From IMG/VR virus record IMGVR_UViG_3300047319_001509, positions 1 to 38,321 of that record: a stretch of DNA of 38,321 nt. The stretch is one strand, 5' to 3'. Positions 13,472-20,432 of this stretch are shown here, piece after piece (position 1 is the first letter of the stretch; each line of letters starts with the position of its first letter). The notes under the pieces were generated by a model. It worked only from the letters and a program-made list of their open reading frames with translations, did no database searches and was not told the origin of the DNA. This DNA comes from a virus. A program made the translations under genes and the position numbers.

Positions 13472-14722
13472 TCACCCAAGAACCAACGGCGTCAGCGGCT
13501 CTTTGCATTCGCCCTCGGGGTTCTGGTCCATCAACTGCGCGATAGCGTGCACGAGCTGATAGATACGATCGACCTTGAAGCGCAGATCGCCGCTATCTTT
13601 CAGCAACTCGCCGATATGATGCCGATCCCATTTGGTCGAGTTGCGGATGTTGATGGCGCGGCTGCGCGGCGACTCGCGATGGAGCCAACGATTGAGATCG
13701 GTGAACTTCCACACCGCAACTTGTAGCGTGGCGAAGTCGTAAGCGCCGATGGTTTCGCCTTCGACGATTGGCCACATCCGCTTGCCAAACATGATGACTT
13801 CGCTCTCGTCGGGTGGCAGTGATGCCATGGCCTTTACGGCTCGTTGCGCAATAGTCGCCGCCCTATGATCGGCCGTTCGCTTGCGTTGTGCGTCCTCCAG
13901 TATTTTCTCAATTTGATCCGGCTGGGCGAACAGGGCTTCCTTATGCTCAATCATCAGAGGCAGAAGATGATCGCGGATGTGCTCGCGCGTCTTTTTGTCG
14001 GTCAGATCGAGCCGCGCGCAATAGCGACCGCGAGCCGTTGGAAACAGGATTCGCAGATTGGCATCGCGGATTTCGGTCTCGGTCGGGATCATTATTCCCG
14101 CATCGAGTGCTGTCAGGATCAATTGCCAGATTTGTGCAAAATCGCGCCTGGGTTTGAGTTTTGACAGGGCCGTTCGCGTGTTCTTGTTCAGAAAGATTGC
14201 GAAGACTTCCGCAGCGCGCGGAACACCGTACAAGCGATTGCGCCTATCGACATCCTCGTTTTGAGTTCCGACTGATTTTGTTGCCTCGGGCGGCGTTGAC
14301 GATTTCGAATTTTCCGATGAAACAACGGCAATTGCCGACTGTTCTGGAATTTGTTCCGTAACAACTGTCGGTTTCACATGATGTGAAACCGACATCAAGT
14401 CCTCGATCGCCTCCCAAATCGTTCGCGGCGAGATCAGGTTCGTCGTCCGCACAAACTTGGTGGCGAATGCGTCGTGCTTGCCAATCTTGATCAGTGCTGC
14501 ACGTTCATTGTATTCGATTTCCCGATAAGAGGATGTATGGAGCCAGTCACTGAAATCCTGATCGCTTGGATACTTTTGCCGCGCGGCAAACAGCCCCCGC
14601 GCCATCGGCATGATGCGGGCGCGCGCATTTTTCAAATCCTTGTTGTAGAGGTCTACGGCGGCCTCGCCATCGCGGATCAGCCGCTCATCGTCAAGATTGC
14701 TGACAGTTGCTTCGGTTAACAT
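13472..14722 (-). CDS. Two-domain phage protein, possible replication initiator (416 aa)
   Basis: The start at 14722 has taggagaa upstream. Residues 1-108 form a helical domain (ARIMPMARGLFAARQKYPSD, FSDWLHTSSYREIEYNERAA, LIKIG). Residues about 109-155 are a low-complexity linker rich in S/T/E/Q. The rest is a larger helical/mixed domain (ALSKLKPRRDFAQIWQLILT, IRDHLLPLMIEHKEALF). No family motif was recognised with certainty. The DNA encoding the linker holds three palindromes in 70 bases (14326-14394). In lambda the origin lies inside the linker-coding part of gene O, so an initiator role is suggested by analogy only. An intrinsic terminator lies just upstream. Confidence 0.6.
   Translation of the reverse strand: MLTEATVSNLDDERLIRDGEAAVDLYNKDLKNARARIMPMARGLFAARQKYPSDQDFSDWLHTSSYREIEYNERAALIKIGKHDAFATKFVRTTNLISPRTIWEAIEDLMSVSHHVKPTVVTEQIPEQSAIAVVSSENSKSSTPPEATKSVGTQNEDVDRRNRLYGVPRAAEVFAIFLNKNTRTALSKLKPRRDFAQIWQLILTALDAGIMIPTETEIRDANLRILFPTARGRYCARLDLTDKKTREHIRDHLLPLMIEHKEALFAQPDQIEKILEDAQRKRTADHRAATIAQRAVKAMASLPPDESEVIMFGKRMWPIVEGETIGAYDFATLQVAVWKFTDLNRWLHRESPRSRAINIRNSTKWDRHHIGELLKDSGDLRFKVDRIYQLVHAIAQLMDQNPEGECKEPLTPLVLG
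14326..14394. promoter_or_regulatory. Cluster of three palindromes inside a coding sequence, candidate origin or parS-like site
   Basis: CGGCAATTGCCG (14326-14337) is a perfect 12-bp palindrome. TTGTT-CCGT-AACAA (14351-14364) is an inverted repeat. TGTCGGTTTCACAT (14366-14379), one G, and its exact reverse complement (14381-14394) make a 29-bp near-palindrome. The inner part reads GTTTCAC-ATGAT-GTGAAAC; the halves equal those of the bacterial parS core (GTTTCACGTGAAAC) but are split by five bases. The cluster lies in the linker-coding part of 13472-14722 and close to a ParB-like gene. The function is inference. Confidence 0.6.
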
Positions 14723-14735
14723 CGGGTTCTCCTAG

Positions 14736-14764
14736 AAAAAAGGCCGGGGCATTCGCGCCCCGGC
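14736..14764 (-). terminator. Intrinsic terminator between ParB-like gene and downstream gene
   Basis: On the minus strand: GCCGGGGC (14764-14757), six-base loop, GCCCCGGC (14750-14743), then C and six T (14741-14736). It ends only about 14 bases before the ATG of the 13472-14722 gene and right before its ribosome site, so it could separate the operon or act as an attenuator that phage antitermination overrides. Confidence 0.8.
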
Positions 14765-14773
14765 AAATCGACT

Positions 14774-15793
14774 CTACGCAACGGCCGGCTGCTCGCCCGA
14801 CACTTCGCCCGGATAACTCGGGTCCGGGAGACTCTTTTTGATTCCGGCAAGCAGTTGATTGCGCTTGATGGCCTTTACCCCACTGGCGGTCATGCGCATG
14901 ACTGAGAGCACAACACCGATCTCCTTGTTGGTACTGAGTCGATCCTTGGTATCCGTCTTTTTGCGGGCATTGGTGATCGTCTCGCCAGCGACGAAAAACG
15001 GATCATTCTCGCCGACTTGGCTATAGTTGCCTTGATTAAACAAAGCGAGCTTTTCACGCACGCGCATTTCCGGCCAGTGATGGGTCAACATGAGATAGCC
15101 GATCACGCTCGCGACGGTTTCCTTGAGCACCGGATTTACAATATTCGTGGCGCTGGCCCTGGCGATTTCGACCGCCAAGTCGAGAGTGTTGCTGTTCTTG
15201 TCGATGGCGTCCGCCATCTCGGTCAACGACAGCAGCGGCTTGACGGTCTGGTCGCCCGCCTTGATGAGATACGCTGTCGCTTGACGCAGAACCGTTTCCT
15301 TGAGCGCGGCCTGCTGTACGCCACTGAGTTTGGCGGCATCGTAGCCGTGGCGCTTTCTGCCGTCATCGATGGTGGTGATCGCGTCTTTCTGAACGCCGAA
15401 CACAATGCCAGTTTCCCAAGTAAATCCAGCAATTGCCCCGGCGGCAAGGCGATGCCCAGCGTCGGCCAGCTCGCCTGAATCATAGAAGCCGGGCAACTCG
15501 TTGTTCCATCGCCATTGTCCGGCTTTCATCCGCCGGGCAAGCTCCCGAACCCAGCTTGGATTGGTATCTCGGTTGTGTGGATTGTGCCGGGAATGTAGGG
15601 TTGCCATTACGGCAGGCGTCAACACATATTGCACGACACGGCGCTTGCCTTCTTTTGCCGCTGCCAAAATCTCGCTGACGGTCTTCACATCGTCGGGATT
15701 CGTAGTGGCAGCAGCGGCCGCGATCTCACTCCGCAACTCTGCGAGCTGGTTCGCGGCCGTTGGCATTTTGAGGATTTTATTATCATCGGTCAT
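14774..15793 (-). CDS. ParB/DGQHR-like protein (339 aa)
   Basis: aaaggag eight bases before the ATG fixes the start. Residues about 55-150 follow the ParB/DGQHR-type fold: LTPAVMATLHSRHNPHNRD, RRMKAGQWRWNNELPGFYDS, ADAGHRLAAGAIAG and ITTIDDGRKR. The usual D-G-Q-H-R-L is here D-A-G-H-R-L (111-116), and D-D-G-R-K-R (143-148) is kept. Related phage proteins use this domain for DNA binding or nucleotide-dependent functions; members of ParB clans can be nucleases or CTPases, which cannot be decided here. The C-terminal 180 residues are helical. The gene follows a small gene and a hairpin and precedes a terminator. Confidence 0.7.
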   Translation of the reverse strand: MTDDNKILKMPTAANQLAELRSEIAAAAATTNPDDVKTVSEILAAAKEGKRRVVQYVLTPAVMATLHSRHNPHNRDTNPSWVRELARRMKAGQWRWNNELPGFYDSGELADAGHRLAAGAIAGFTWETGIVFGVQKDAITTIDDGRKRHGYDAAKLSGVQQAALKETVLRQATAYLIKAGDQTVKPLLSLTEMADAIDKNSNTLDLAVEIARASATNIVNPVLKETVASVIGYLMLTHHWPEMRVREKLALFNQGNYSQVGENDPFFVAGETITNARKKTDTKDRLSTNKEIGVVLSVMRMTASGVKAIKRNQLLAGIKKSLPDPSYPGEVSGEQPAVA

Positions 15794-15848
15794 CTATTTA
15801 TCTCCTTTCAGCCGGATGCCGTCCGGTACGGTTTCTGGGCATGAGGCC

Positions 15849-15878
15849 CCGACTAAGCGTCCGAAGACGCCAAGTCGG
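15849..15878 (-). promoter_or_regulatory. UUCG-capped RNA hairpin in leftward leader
   Basis: In the minus-strand transcript CCGACU (15878-15873) pairs with AGUCGG (15854-15849), and inside it GCGUC-UUCG-GACGC (15870-15857) makes a five-pair stem closed by a UUCG tetraloop. A two-base internal loop separates the stems. No U-tract follows, so it is not a standard terminator. It lies between the stop of 15883-16128 and the start of the ParB-like gene and may be an mRNA stability or processing element. Confidence 0.6.
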
Positions 15879-15882
15879 CGCA

Positions 15883-16128
15883 TCACGTCGCATTGATAGC
15901 TGCTCTGGCGAGCTGTAAGGCGTAAACCCATGTCAGAACGCCGGGGAATTTTCTGATGATCGCCTTTGCGCCGGCAATTTCACGTTCGTTAAATCCAAGC
16001 TTCACCGCCGCATCGCTTTCCTTTGCGGTGACCGGGCCGCTCGCGGCGGCTGGATCGGGCTTCTTTTGCACAACGATGAAACCGTCGCGCTCAAGCAAAT
16101 CTTGTGTCTTCTGATCGACAATGCTCAT
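15883..16128 (-). CDS. Hypothetical protein (81 aa)
   Basis: The ATG follows the exonuclease stop directly, with ggagg before the junction, so it is coupled to that gene. The protein has a short N-terminal helix (DQKTQDLLERDGFIVVQKK) and a C-terminal helical domain with LGFNEREIAGAKAIIRKFPG. The product is soluble. It was not recognised; placement between a YqaJ-type exonuclease and a ParB-like gene suggests a DNA-metabolism accessory. Confidence 0.65.
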   Translation of the reverse strand: MSIVDQKTQDLLERDGFIVVQKKPDPAAASGPVTAKESDAAVKLGFNEREIAGAKAIIRKFPGVLTWVYALQLARAAINAT

Positions 16129-17070
16129 TCATGCCTCCAGCACACGGAGAACGCGGAAGCTCGACGGCTCGACCACATGCCCTTTGCGATTTTGCAGCTT
16201 CCACGACAGCAGGCGCCCATCGGCCAGCCGGCCGAAGGTGGCGGCGCCGAGCTTGCCGGTCAGCTCGGCCTTTAGCGCCGTCTCGTTTTTCTCCAGCCGT
16301 TTGATCGCAGCTTTCGTCTCCGTCAGCTCATCGACCGCGACAAGCGCGCGGTTATCACCGCGCAGATCGACCTCGCTGCCGTCATCAGTTGGGAATAGTT
16401 GTTTGATCAGCGCCGTGTCGCGCTGCGGCTCGAACGGAGGCATGATTCCGGGATCGAGGTAGTTGCGATGGAATGCGAGAACATCGCCACAGATAGTATC
16501 CTCAATATCCTGACTGTATTCGACATCGAACAAGCGGAACGTCCAGTCGAACTCGCCGTTTATGAGCACCGCGAGCACCGCCCACTTGCAGCGATCAGCG
16601 TTGAGCATGCGCTCGGTGATAGTCTGCAAGCGGAAATGCACCGGCGGCGTTGCCGGCCCGTCGATCGTGCTGTCGGGATCGTGCAGCCACTTCTGCCGAA
16701 ATATGGAACGGCTCACGACTTTCGCCTGCACCAGGCCGAACCCGTCACGGTCGGGCGCCTCGGCATAGCCGTCCGGCGTGCAGGCGATTCGTCGCTCGCG
16801 GTCGATGACGTGGACGCGCGCGCGCACCACCCGCCATTCGGGCCGTTCGTCCGCAAGTGCCTGAAACACGGCACTTTCGCCCCATCTGCCGCGGCGCAGC
16901 ACGCCGTTGTCGATGAGTGGCGGGCGCAATCCCTTCTTTTCCGCGAAAAGCTCCGCGAGCGATCCGTAGGCGGCGACACCGCACACCGTTGCGACCTCGC
17001 TGGCGCCGATGAATTGGCGGCGTGCAGCCAGCCAATCGTAGTTCTGCGTAATCTCGATTCGCTCGACCAC
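16129..17070 (-). CDS. YqaJ-like viral recombinase / exonuclease (313 aa)
   Basis: The frame starts with GTG at 17070; no ATG is available upstream. The PD-(D/E)XK exonuclease blocks are in order: FIGASEVATVCG (20-31), GRWGESAVFQAL (61-72), CTPDGYAE (97-104) and VQAKVVSRSIFRQKWL (114-129), then a conserved HFRLQ region. In the last block the usual E-x-K is Q-A-K, a variant I recall in other viral YqaJ proteins. The enzyme should resect double-stranded DNA for phage recombination, normally with an annealing protein. The C-terminus carries a helical tail. It is the first gene of the long leftward operon and is preceded by a good promoter at 17106-17134. Confidence 0.85.
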   Translation of the reverse strand: MVERIEITQNYDWLAARRQFIGASEVATVCGVAAYGSLAELFAEKKGLRPPLIDNGVLRRGRWGESAVFQALADERPEWRVVRARVHVIDRERRIACTPDGYAEAPDRDGFGLVQAKVVSRSIFRQKWLHDPDSTIDGPATPPVHFRLQTITERMLNADRCKWAVLAVLINGEFDWTFRLFDVEYSQDIEDTICGDVLAFHRNYLDPGIMPPFEPQRDTALIKQLFPTDDGSEVDLRGDNRALVAVDELTETKAAIKRLEKNETALKAELTGKLGAATFGRLADGRLLSWKLQNRKGHVVEPSSFRVLRVLEA

Positions 17071-17358
17071 GGCGGCACCGATTTTTGATTATCCGATCGA
17101 CGCGGACTATTTGCGTTCAAAAATATTTCGTCAAGACGAGCGCGCCGACGACGATCGAAAATGGGTAATCATTGCCCAAAAACCGAAAACTACCCGAGTA
17201 GGGAAATGTTGGAGGATCAAACACAAGCAGCGTTCAAATGGGTATAGTTTACACCACGACTTTTATTTCAAAGCGATTTGAACGGTTCAAGCCGTGCTCT
17301 TGACGGGCGCGAGCGATAAGCAGCAGGGTCGCAAACTCATTTGAACCGGAGGAATCCC
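17071..17358. promoter_or_regulatory. Divergent early control region with promoter and operator-like repeats
   Basis: On the minus strand TTGACG (17134-17129), a 17-base spacer and AATAGT (17111-17106) make a sigma-70-type promoter for the exonuclease operon. A half-site GTTCAAA (17115-17121) lies in the spacer. The same word recurs at 17232-17238, as part of the 13-bp palindrome TTGAACGGTTCAA (17278-17290), and as TTTGAAC at 17340-17346, next to the ribosome site ggagg (17349-17353) of the rightward operon. A TATAGT (17243-17248) is a -10-like element for rightward transcription without a clear -35. This looks like a two-way early switch region. Confidence 0.6.
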
Positions 17359-17736
17359 ATGACGGCAGGCAACGGCTATGACGGCGAGGAATTACATGCG
17401 TTCCTAAAATCGATCGCCACGCAGCACGACGAACTCGACAAGCTCAAGGCTGCCCACATGGCCAAATGCAAAGGCCCGCGCGGCAAGATCAAGAGCACGA
17501 TGAAGTCGGTGCGCGAGTCCGAAATCAACGTCAACGCATTCCGCGTCGAGCTGAAAAAGTTTCTGGACGATCGCAAGCATCAGAAGCGGGTGGAAGCGCT
17601 AGAGCCCGACGATGCGGAGGCGCACGAGATGATCCGCCAAGCGCTCGGTCCCTACGCCGACACGCCGCTCGGGCAGGCCGCAGTCAAGCGCGGGCGGTCG
17701 AAGGGTGGCGAGGCGCAGGACAGCGTTGCGGGGTGA
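17359..17736 (+). CDS. GapR/DUF2312-like helical protein (125 aa)
   Basis: The start at 17359 has ggagg six bases upstream. The protein has YDGEELHAFLKSIATQHDEL (about 7-26), a charged middle (KGPRGKIKSTMKSVRESEIN) and LKKFLDDRKHQKRVEALEPD, then a C-terminal LGPYADTPLGQAAVKRG. The spacing of helices resembles GapR-type DNA-binding proteins of alphaproteobacteria, which bind overtwisted DNA, though the signature is weak. It heads the rightward early operon and lies behind the operator-rich region. Confidence 0.6.
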   Translation: MTAGNGYDGEELHAFLKSIATQHDELDKLKAAHMAKCKGPRGKIKSTMKSVRESEINVNAFRVELKKFLDDRKHQKRVEALEPDDAEAHEMIRQALGPYADTPLGQAAVKRGRSKGGEAQDSVAG

Positions 17737-17738
17737 CA

Positions 17739-18026
17739 ATGCCGATCTGTCCGCGTTGCCATCAGCCGATCAGGGATGAGCGCTGCGGCGTCTACTTGCC
17801 GCCGCGCAAGTCACGCATCATCGGTGTTCTGGAGAAAGCGGGTGAAGACGGCATCAGCATCGACAAGTTCATTGCTGCCGTCTGGGACGAGCCGCGCTCA
17901 CAGAACACGGTGAAATCCCACATCACCCAGCTCAACCGTCTACTCGCTTCAACAGACTACGAAGTGCGGTTCGATCGAGAGGCGCGGCGCATCTATCTGA
18001 CCCGCGAGCGAAAGAAGGTCGCATGA
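17739..18026 (+). CDS. Small winged-helix regulator with zinc knuckle (95 aa)
   Basis: Starts two bases after the preceding stop. The N-terminus has CPRCHQPIRDERCG (C4, C7, C16) as a possible metal site. The rest is a winged-helix of the OmpR effector type: SRIIGVLEKAGEDGISIDKF, NTVKSHITQLNRLLASTDYE, then a closing beta hairpin VRFDREARRIYLT. Such proteins occur in phage early operons and bind DNA. The stop overlaps the methyltransferase start (ATGATG). Confidence 0.7.
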   Translation: MPICPRCHQPIRDERCGVYLPPRKSRIIGVLEKAGEDGISIDKFIAAVWDEPRSQNTVKSHITQLNRLLASTDYEVRFDREARRIYLTRERKKVA

Positions 18027-18643
18027 TGAGCAAGCTGGCGTGCCGTTATGCCGACAAGAAACGGCGCCGCGCGCTGCGTGAACGGCAGCTCGGCAAGAAG
18101 CAAAGGGCGATGCCGGCAAAGCTTTACGGCGTGATTTATGCCGATCCGCCCTGGCGCTTCGAGCCCTACAGCCGCGACACCGGCATGGATCGTGCCGCCG
18201 ACAACCACTATCCGACGATGGATCTGAACTCGATCATGGCGCTGCAGGTGCCGGCGGCGCCGGATTGCATCCTGTTTTTATGGGCGACGGTGCCAATGCT
18301 GCTGCAAGCACTCGCGGTGATGAGCGCCTGGGGCTTCAAGTACAAGACGCACTTTGTTTGGATGAAGGACAAGACCGGGACCGGCTATTGGAACCGGAAC
18401 AATCACGAAATTCTGCTGCTCGGAACGCGCGGCGGCGTGCCGGCACCGGCAAGCGACAATTACCCGTCCGCCATGCAGGCGAAGCGCACAAAGCACAGTG
18501 CCAAGCCGCCGATGTTCCGCGAGCTGATCGAGCAGACATTTCCGACGCTGCCGCGCATCGAGCTGTTCGCGCGCGAGCGGCACGCCGGATGGGACGCATG
18601 GGGGAATGAGGTCGAGGACTGCGGCAAGAGGGCGGTGGCATGA
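18023..18643 (+). CDS. MT-A70 family DNA adenine methyltransferase (206 aa)
   Basis: Residues 41-44 are the DPPW catalytic motif of MT-A70/beta-class N6-adenine methyltransferases, preceded by KLYGVIYA. The family pattern continues with HYPTMDLNSIMAL, ILFLWATVPMLLQAL (the S-adenosylmethionine fold), THFVWMKDKTGTGYWNRNNHE and the closing FPTLPRIELFARERHAGWDAWGNE. Length is normal for phage members. It probably methylates phage DNA at N6-adenine, which can guard against restriction or act in regulation; the target sequence cannot be read. It overlaps both neighbours by four bases. Confidence 0.9.
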   Translation: MMSKLACRYADKKRRRALRERQLGKKQRAMPAKLYGVIYADPPWRFEPYSRDTGMDRAADNHYPTMDLNSIMALQVPAAPDCILFLWATVPMLLQALAVMSAWGFKYKTHFVWMKDKTGTGYWNRNNHEILLLGTRGGVPAPASDNYPSAMQAKRTKHSAKPPMFRELIEQTFPTLPRIELFARERHAGWDAWGNEVEDCGKRAVA

Positions 18644-18978
18644 GTGGCGAGCGCGATCTATTCGGATACCCGCACTATGACGGTAATCCACCGTCGCAGC
18701 GACACAGCGACACCTCGCGCGCGGCGGCTGACAGCATCCGAAAGCGCGTCGGTCCGCTGCATGTCGAGATCATAGAGTTTCTAGCGGGGTGCGCGGGCGC
18801 AACCGATGAGGAAATGCAAGGCGGGATTCCCATGCCTGCAAACACGCAACGTCCGCGGCGTGTGGAGCTGACGCAGATGGGCCGTGTCATCGACAGTGGC
18901 CGCCGACGCGCCACAAAATCAAGGCGGCAAGCGGTCATATGGGCGCTCGGGCCGGCTCATTCGAAGGACGAGCCATGA
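18640..18978 (+). CDS. Small phage regulatory-like protein (112 aa)
   Basis: The sequence begins with RDLFGYPHYDGNPPSQRHSD, then TSRAAADSIRKRVGPLHVEI, TDEEMQGGIPMP and RPRRVELTQMGRVIDSGRRR, ending VIWALG. This order (TS-x-AA, then a helix-turn region, then R-x-x-EL-x-x-x-G-x-I) is that of short phage winged-helix proteins found beside replication and methyltransferase genes. DNA binding is likely; the target is unknown. Overlaps at both ends place it in the early rightward operon. Confidence 0.65.
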   Translation: MSGERDLFGYPHYDGNPPSQRHSDTSRAAADSIRKRVGPLHVEIIEFLAGCAGATDEEMQGGIPMPANTQRPRRVELTQMGRVIDSGRRRATKSRRQAVIWALGPAHSKDEP

Positions 18979-19511
18979 TCGTGCTCGCGCTCGACCTTGC
19001 CACCGAAACCGGGTGGGCGCTCGGCAGACCCGGCGATGAGCCGCGCTCGGGCACGATGCGATTCGCCGCCAAGGGTGCCTCGCACGGCGCGATCTTGGGC
19101 CACGCGCTGGAAATGTTGACCACTTTCATGAAGGACAACCCCGTCGATCACTTGGTCATCGAGCAGGAGGTCCGCAAGCGTCAGAGTTGGAAAAGCTCGA
19201 TCGCGGCCGACACCCTTCTGATAAAACTGATCGGCATCGCGGAGGCGGTGACGTTCAATGCCGGCGTCTACAGGCCGGCGTTTGCGCCGGTGAATACGGT
19301 GCGCAAGTTTTTCCTGGGCGACGGTAGCCTGGATCGTGACACCGCCAAGCACCGCACCGTGCAGCGATGCGAAGCGCTCGGCTGGGCGCCGGCAGACGAC
19401 AACGCGGCCGACGCGCTCGCAATCTGGGCGTGGCGCTGCTCGATCATCGACCCGACTTTCGGCACCACGCTGTCACCGCTGTTCGGCAAGCGGAGGATCG
19501 CTGCAGCATGA
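18975..19511 (+). CDS. RuvC-like Holliday junction resolvase (178 aa)
   Basis: The ATG overlaps the previous stop. The RNase H-fold acidic residues are in place: LALDLATETGWA (D7), VIEQ (E63) and the C-terminal DDNAADALAIW (D141/D142 and D146). This is the pattern of phage RuvC-type crossover-junction endonucleases, which resolve branched DNA before packaging or during recombination. Length is typical. It is the last well-supported rightward gene before a hairpin region and a leftward gene. Confidence 0.85.
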   Translation: MIVLALDLATETGWALGRPGDEPRSGTMRFAAKGASHGAILGHALEMLTTFMKDNPVDHLVIEQEVRKRQSWKSSIAADTLLIKLIGIAEAVTFNAGVYRPAFAPVNTVRKFFLGDGSLDRDTAKHRTVQRCEALGWAPADDNAADALAIWAWRCSIIDPTFGTTLSPLFGKRRIAAA

Positions 19512-19582
19512 TCTTGGTTTGGATGGAGAGAAGGAGGGCGATGAGCAGAGACACACCGTCTGAGAGAAAGAATAGGACTTAA
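19508..19582 (+). CDS. Possible micro-ORF after resolvase (24 aa)
   Basis: ATG overlaps the resolvase stop, and a second ATG at 19541 has a strong agaaggagg ribosome site. The product is very short and basic (ending SRDTPSERKNRT). The overlap and the ribosome site are the only support, so this may be chance. Confidence 0.2.
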   Translation: MILVWMERRRAMSRDTPSERKNRT

Positions 19583-19632
19583 AATGAGTTTCCTGCCCTG
19601 CTGATCCGTCCACAACACTCAGTAAGCAGGAA

Positions 19633-19677
19633 GGCCCGCCGGGGGAAATTGTCGAGGCATCGAACCCTTGGCGGGCC
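19633..19677. terminator. Long hairpin between converging genes
   Basis: GGCCCGCC (19633-19640) pairs with GGCGGGCC (19670-19677). Inside, the G-run 19641-19645 can pair with CCC, and TCGA-GGCA-TCGA makes a further short stem. It lies between the rightward resolvase and the leftward gene at 19709, where a bidirectional terminator is expected. A strong T-tract is absent on both sides, so Rho-independent termination is uncertain. Confidence 0.5.
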
Positions 19678-19708
19678 ACTTTAGACAGAGCAAAGGATCG
19701 GCATGACC

Positions 19709-19921
19709 TTAGCCAAACAGCTTGAAAAGTGTGAAGGCGGCTGCGAACAGGGCGGCGCCGGTGCCCATACCGGTCGTCACCGCCAGCCAAGGCGCGAATC
19801 TGATCTCCTGCCGCTTGCGGTCGCGGTCAGCAAAAATACGATCAATGTCGGCAAGCATCTGATCGATACGCACGAAGCGCTCGCGCACGGTCAAGCCGTC
19901 CATCTCCGGGTGTTCTGTCAT
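19709..19921 (-). CDS. Small membrane protein (70 aa)
   Basis: Runs against its neighbours. The N-terminal 45 residues are charged and helical (VRERFVRIDQMLADIDRIFA, DRDRKRQEIRF), and the C-terminus is a single transmembrane helix (WLAVTTGMGTGAALFAAAFT, about 45-68). I recall this pattern (DRKRQEIRFAPW then a Gly/Ala-rich span) in phage-encoded small inner-membrane proteins of unknown role. The competing rightward frame over it reads as shadow. Confidence 0.65.
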   Translation of the reverse strand: MTEHPEMDGLTVRERFVRIDQMLADIDRIFADRDRKRQEIRFAPWLAVTTGMGTGAALFAAAFTLFKLFG

Positions 19922-19992
19922 AGCGAATCCTTTCGACCCGCCATCCTAGCCTTGATAAGCCCGGCTTACAACCGGGGGCGGAGGGCAGCCGT

Positions 19993-20205
19993 ATGGACGA
20001 GCTGATTGTGCCAACACCGGCGCCGCGGCTGCGCAGCTCATTGCGCCCTCACAACATGCGCGTCAAGCTGACTGCTGCCCAATTCAACCGCCTGCTGAGA
20101 GCGGCCGACAAGCGCGGAACGCAACCGCGCGAGCTGATCGAGCGAATCGCTCACACCGTACTGAACCACAGCCTCATCGATGCTGTGCTCGATGACGGCA
20201 TCTGA
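19993..20205 (+). CDS. Small hypothetical protein, possible DNA-binding (70 aa)
   Basis: A basic N-terminus (PTPAPRLRSSLRPHNMRVKL) is followed by LTAAQFNRLLRAADKRGTQP and LIERIAHTVLNHSLIDAVLD. The beta-strand then two-helix order (MRVKLTAAQFNRLLRAADKR, RELIERI) resembles ribbon-helix-helix repressors, but the match is loose. It is followed by a run of eight T without a clear stem. No strong ribosome site was seen. Confidence 0.5.
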   Translation: MDELIVPTPAPRLRSSLRPHNMRVKLTAAQFNRLLRAADKRGTQPRELIERIAHTVLNHSLIDAVLDDGI

Positions 20206-20228
20206 ATTTTTTTTGTGCTGGAAAATCT

Positions 20229-20432
20229 ATGTCGGATGCCGCACATCCTATTCTTGTGCTCCGCGCGCGCGCCGAAGCGCGGGCAATGCTTTATGGCTTT
20301 GGCGAATTCAGTGACATCGAACAGGCGACCGAGCCGCTGCGCCTCTATGCGGTGCGCGCCGGCATCCTCGACATGCTCGGCCGCGAGGCCGTCGAGATCA
20401 TCATCCTCGATCCGTTCAGGAGGTTTGAATGA
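20229..20432 (+). CDS. Small hypothetical protein before the helicase gene (67 aa)
   Basis: A soluble alpha/beta protein (ARAEARAMLYGFGEFSDIEQ, LRLYAVRAGILDMLGREAVE). The stop overlaps the start of the RepA-like ATPase, so they are co-translated. Not recognised; likely a replication accessory by position. Confidence 0.6.
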   Translation: MSDAAHPILVLRARAEARAMLYGFGEFSDIEQATEPLRLYAVRAGILDMLGREAVEIIILDPFRRFE

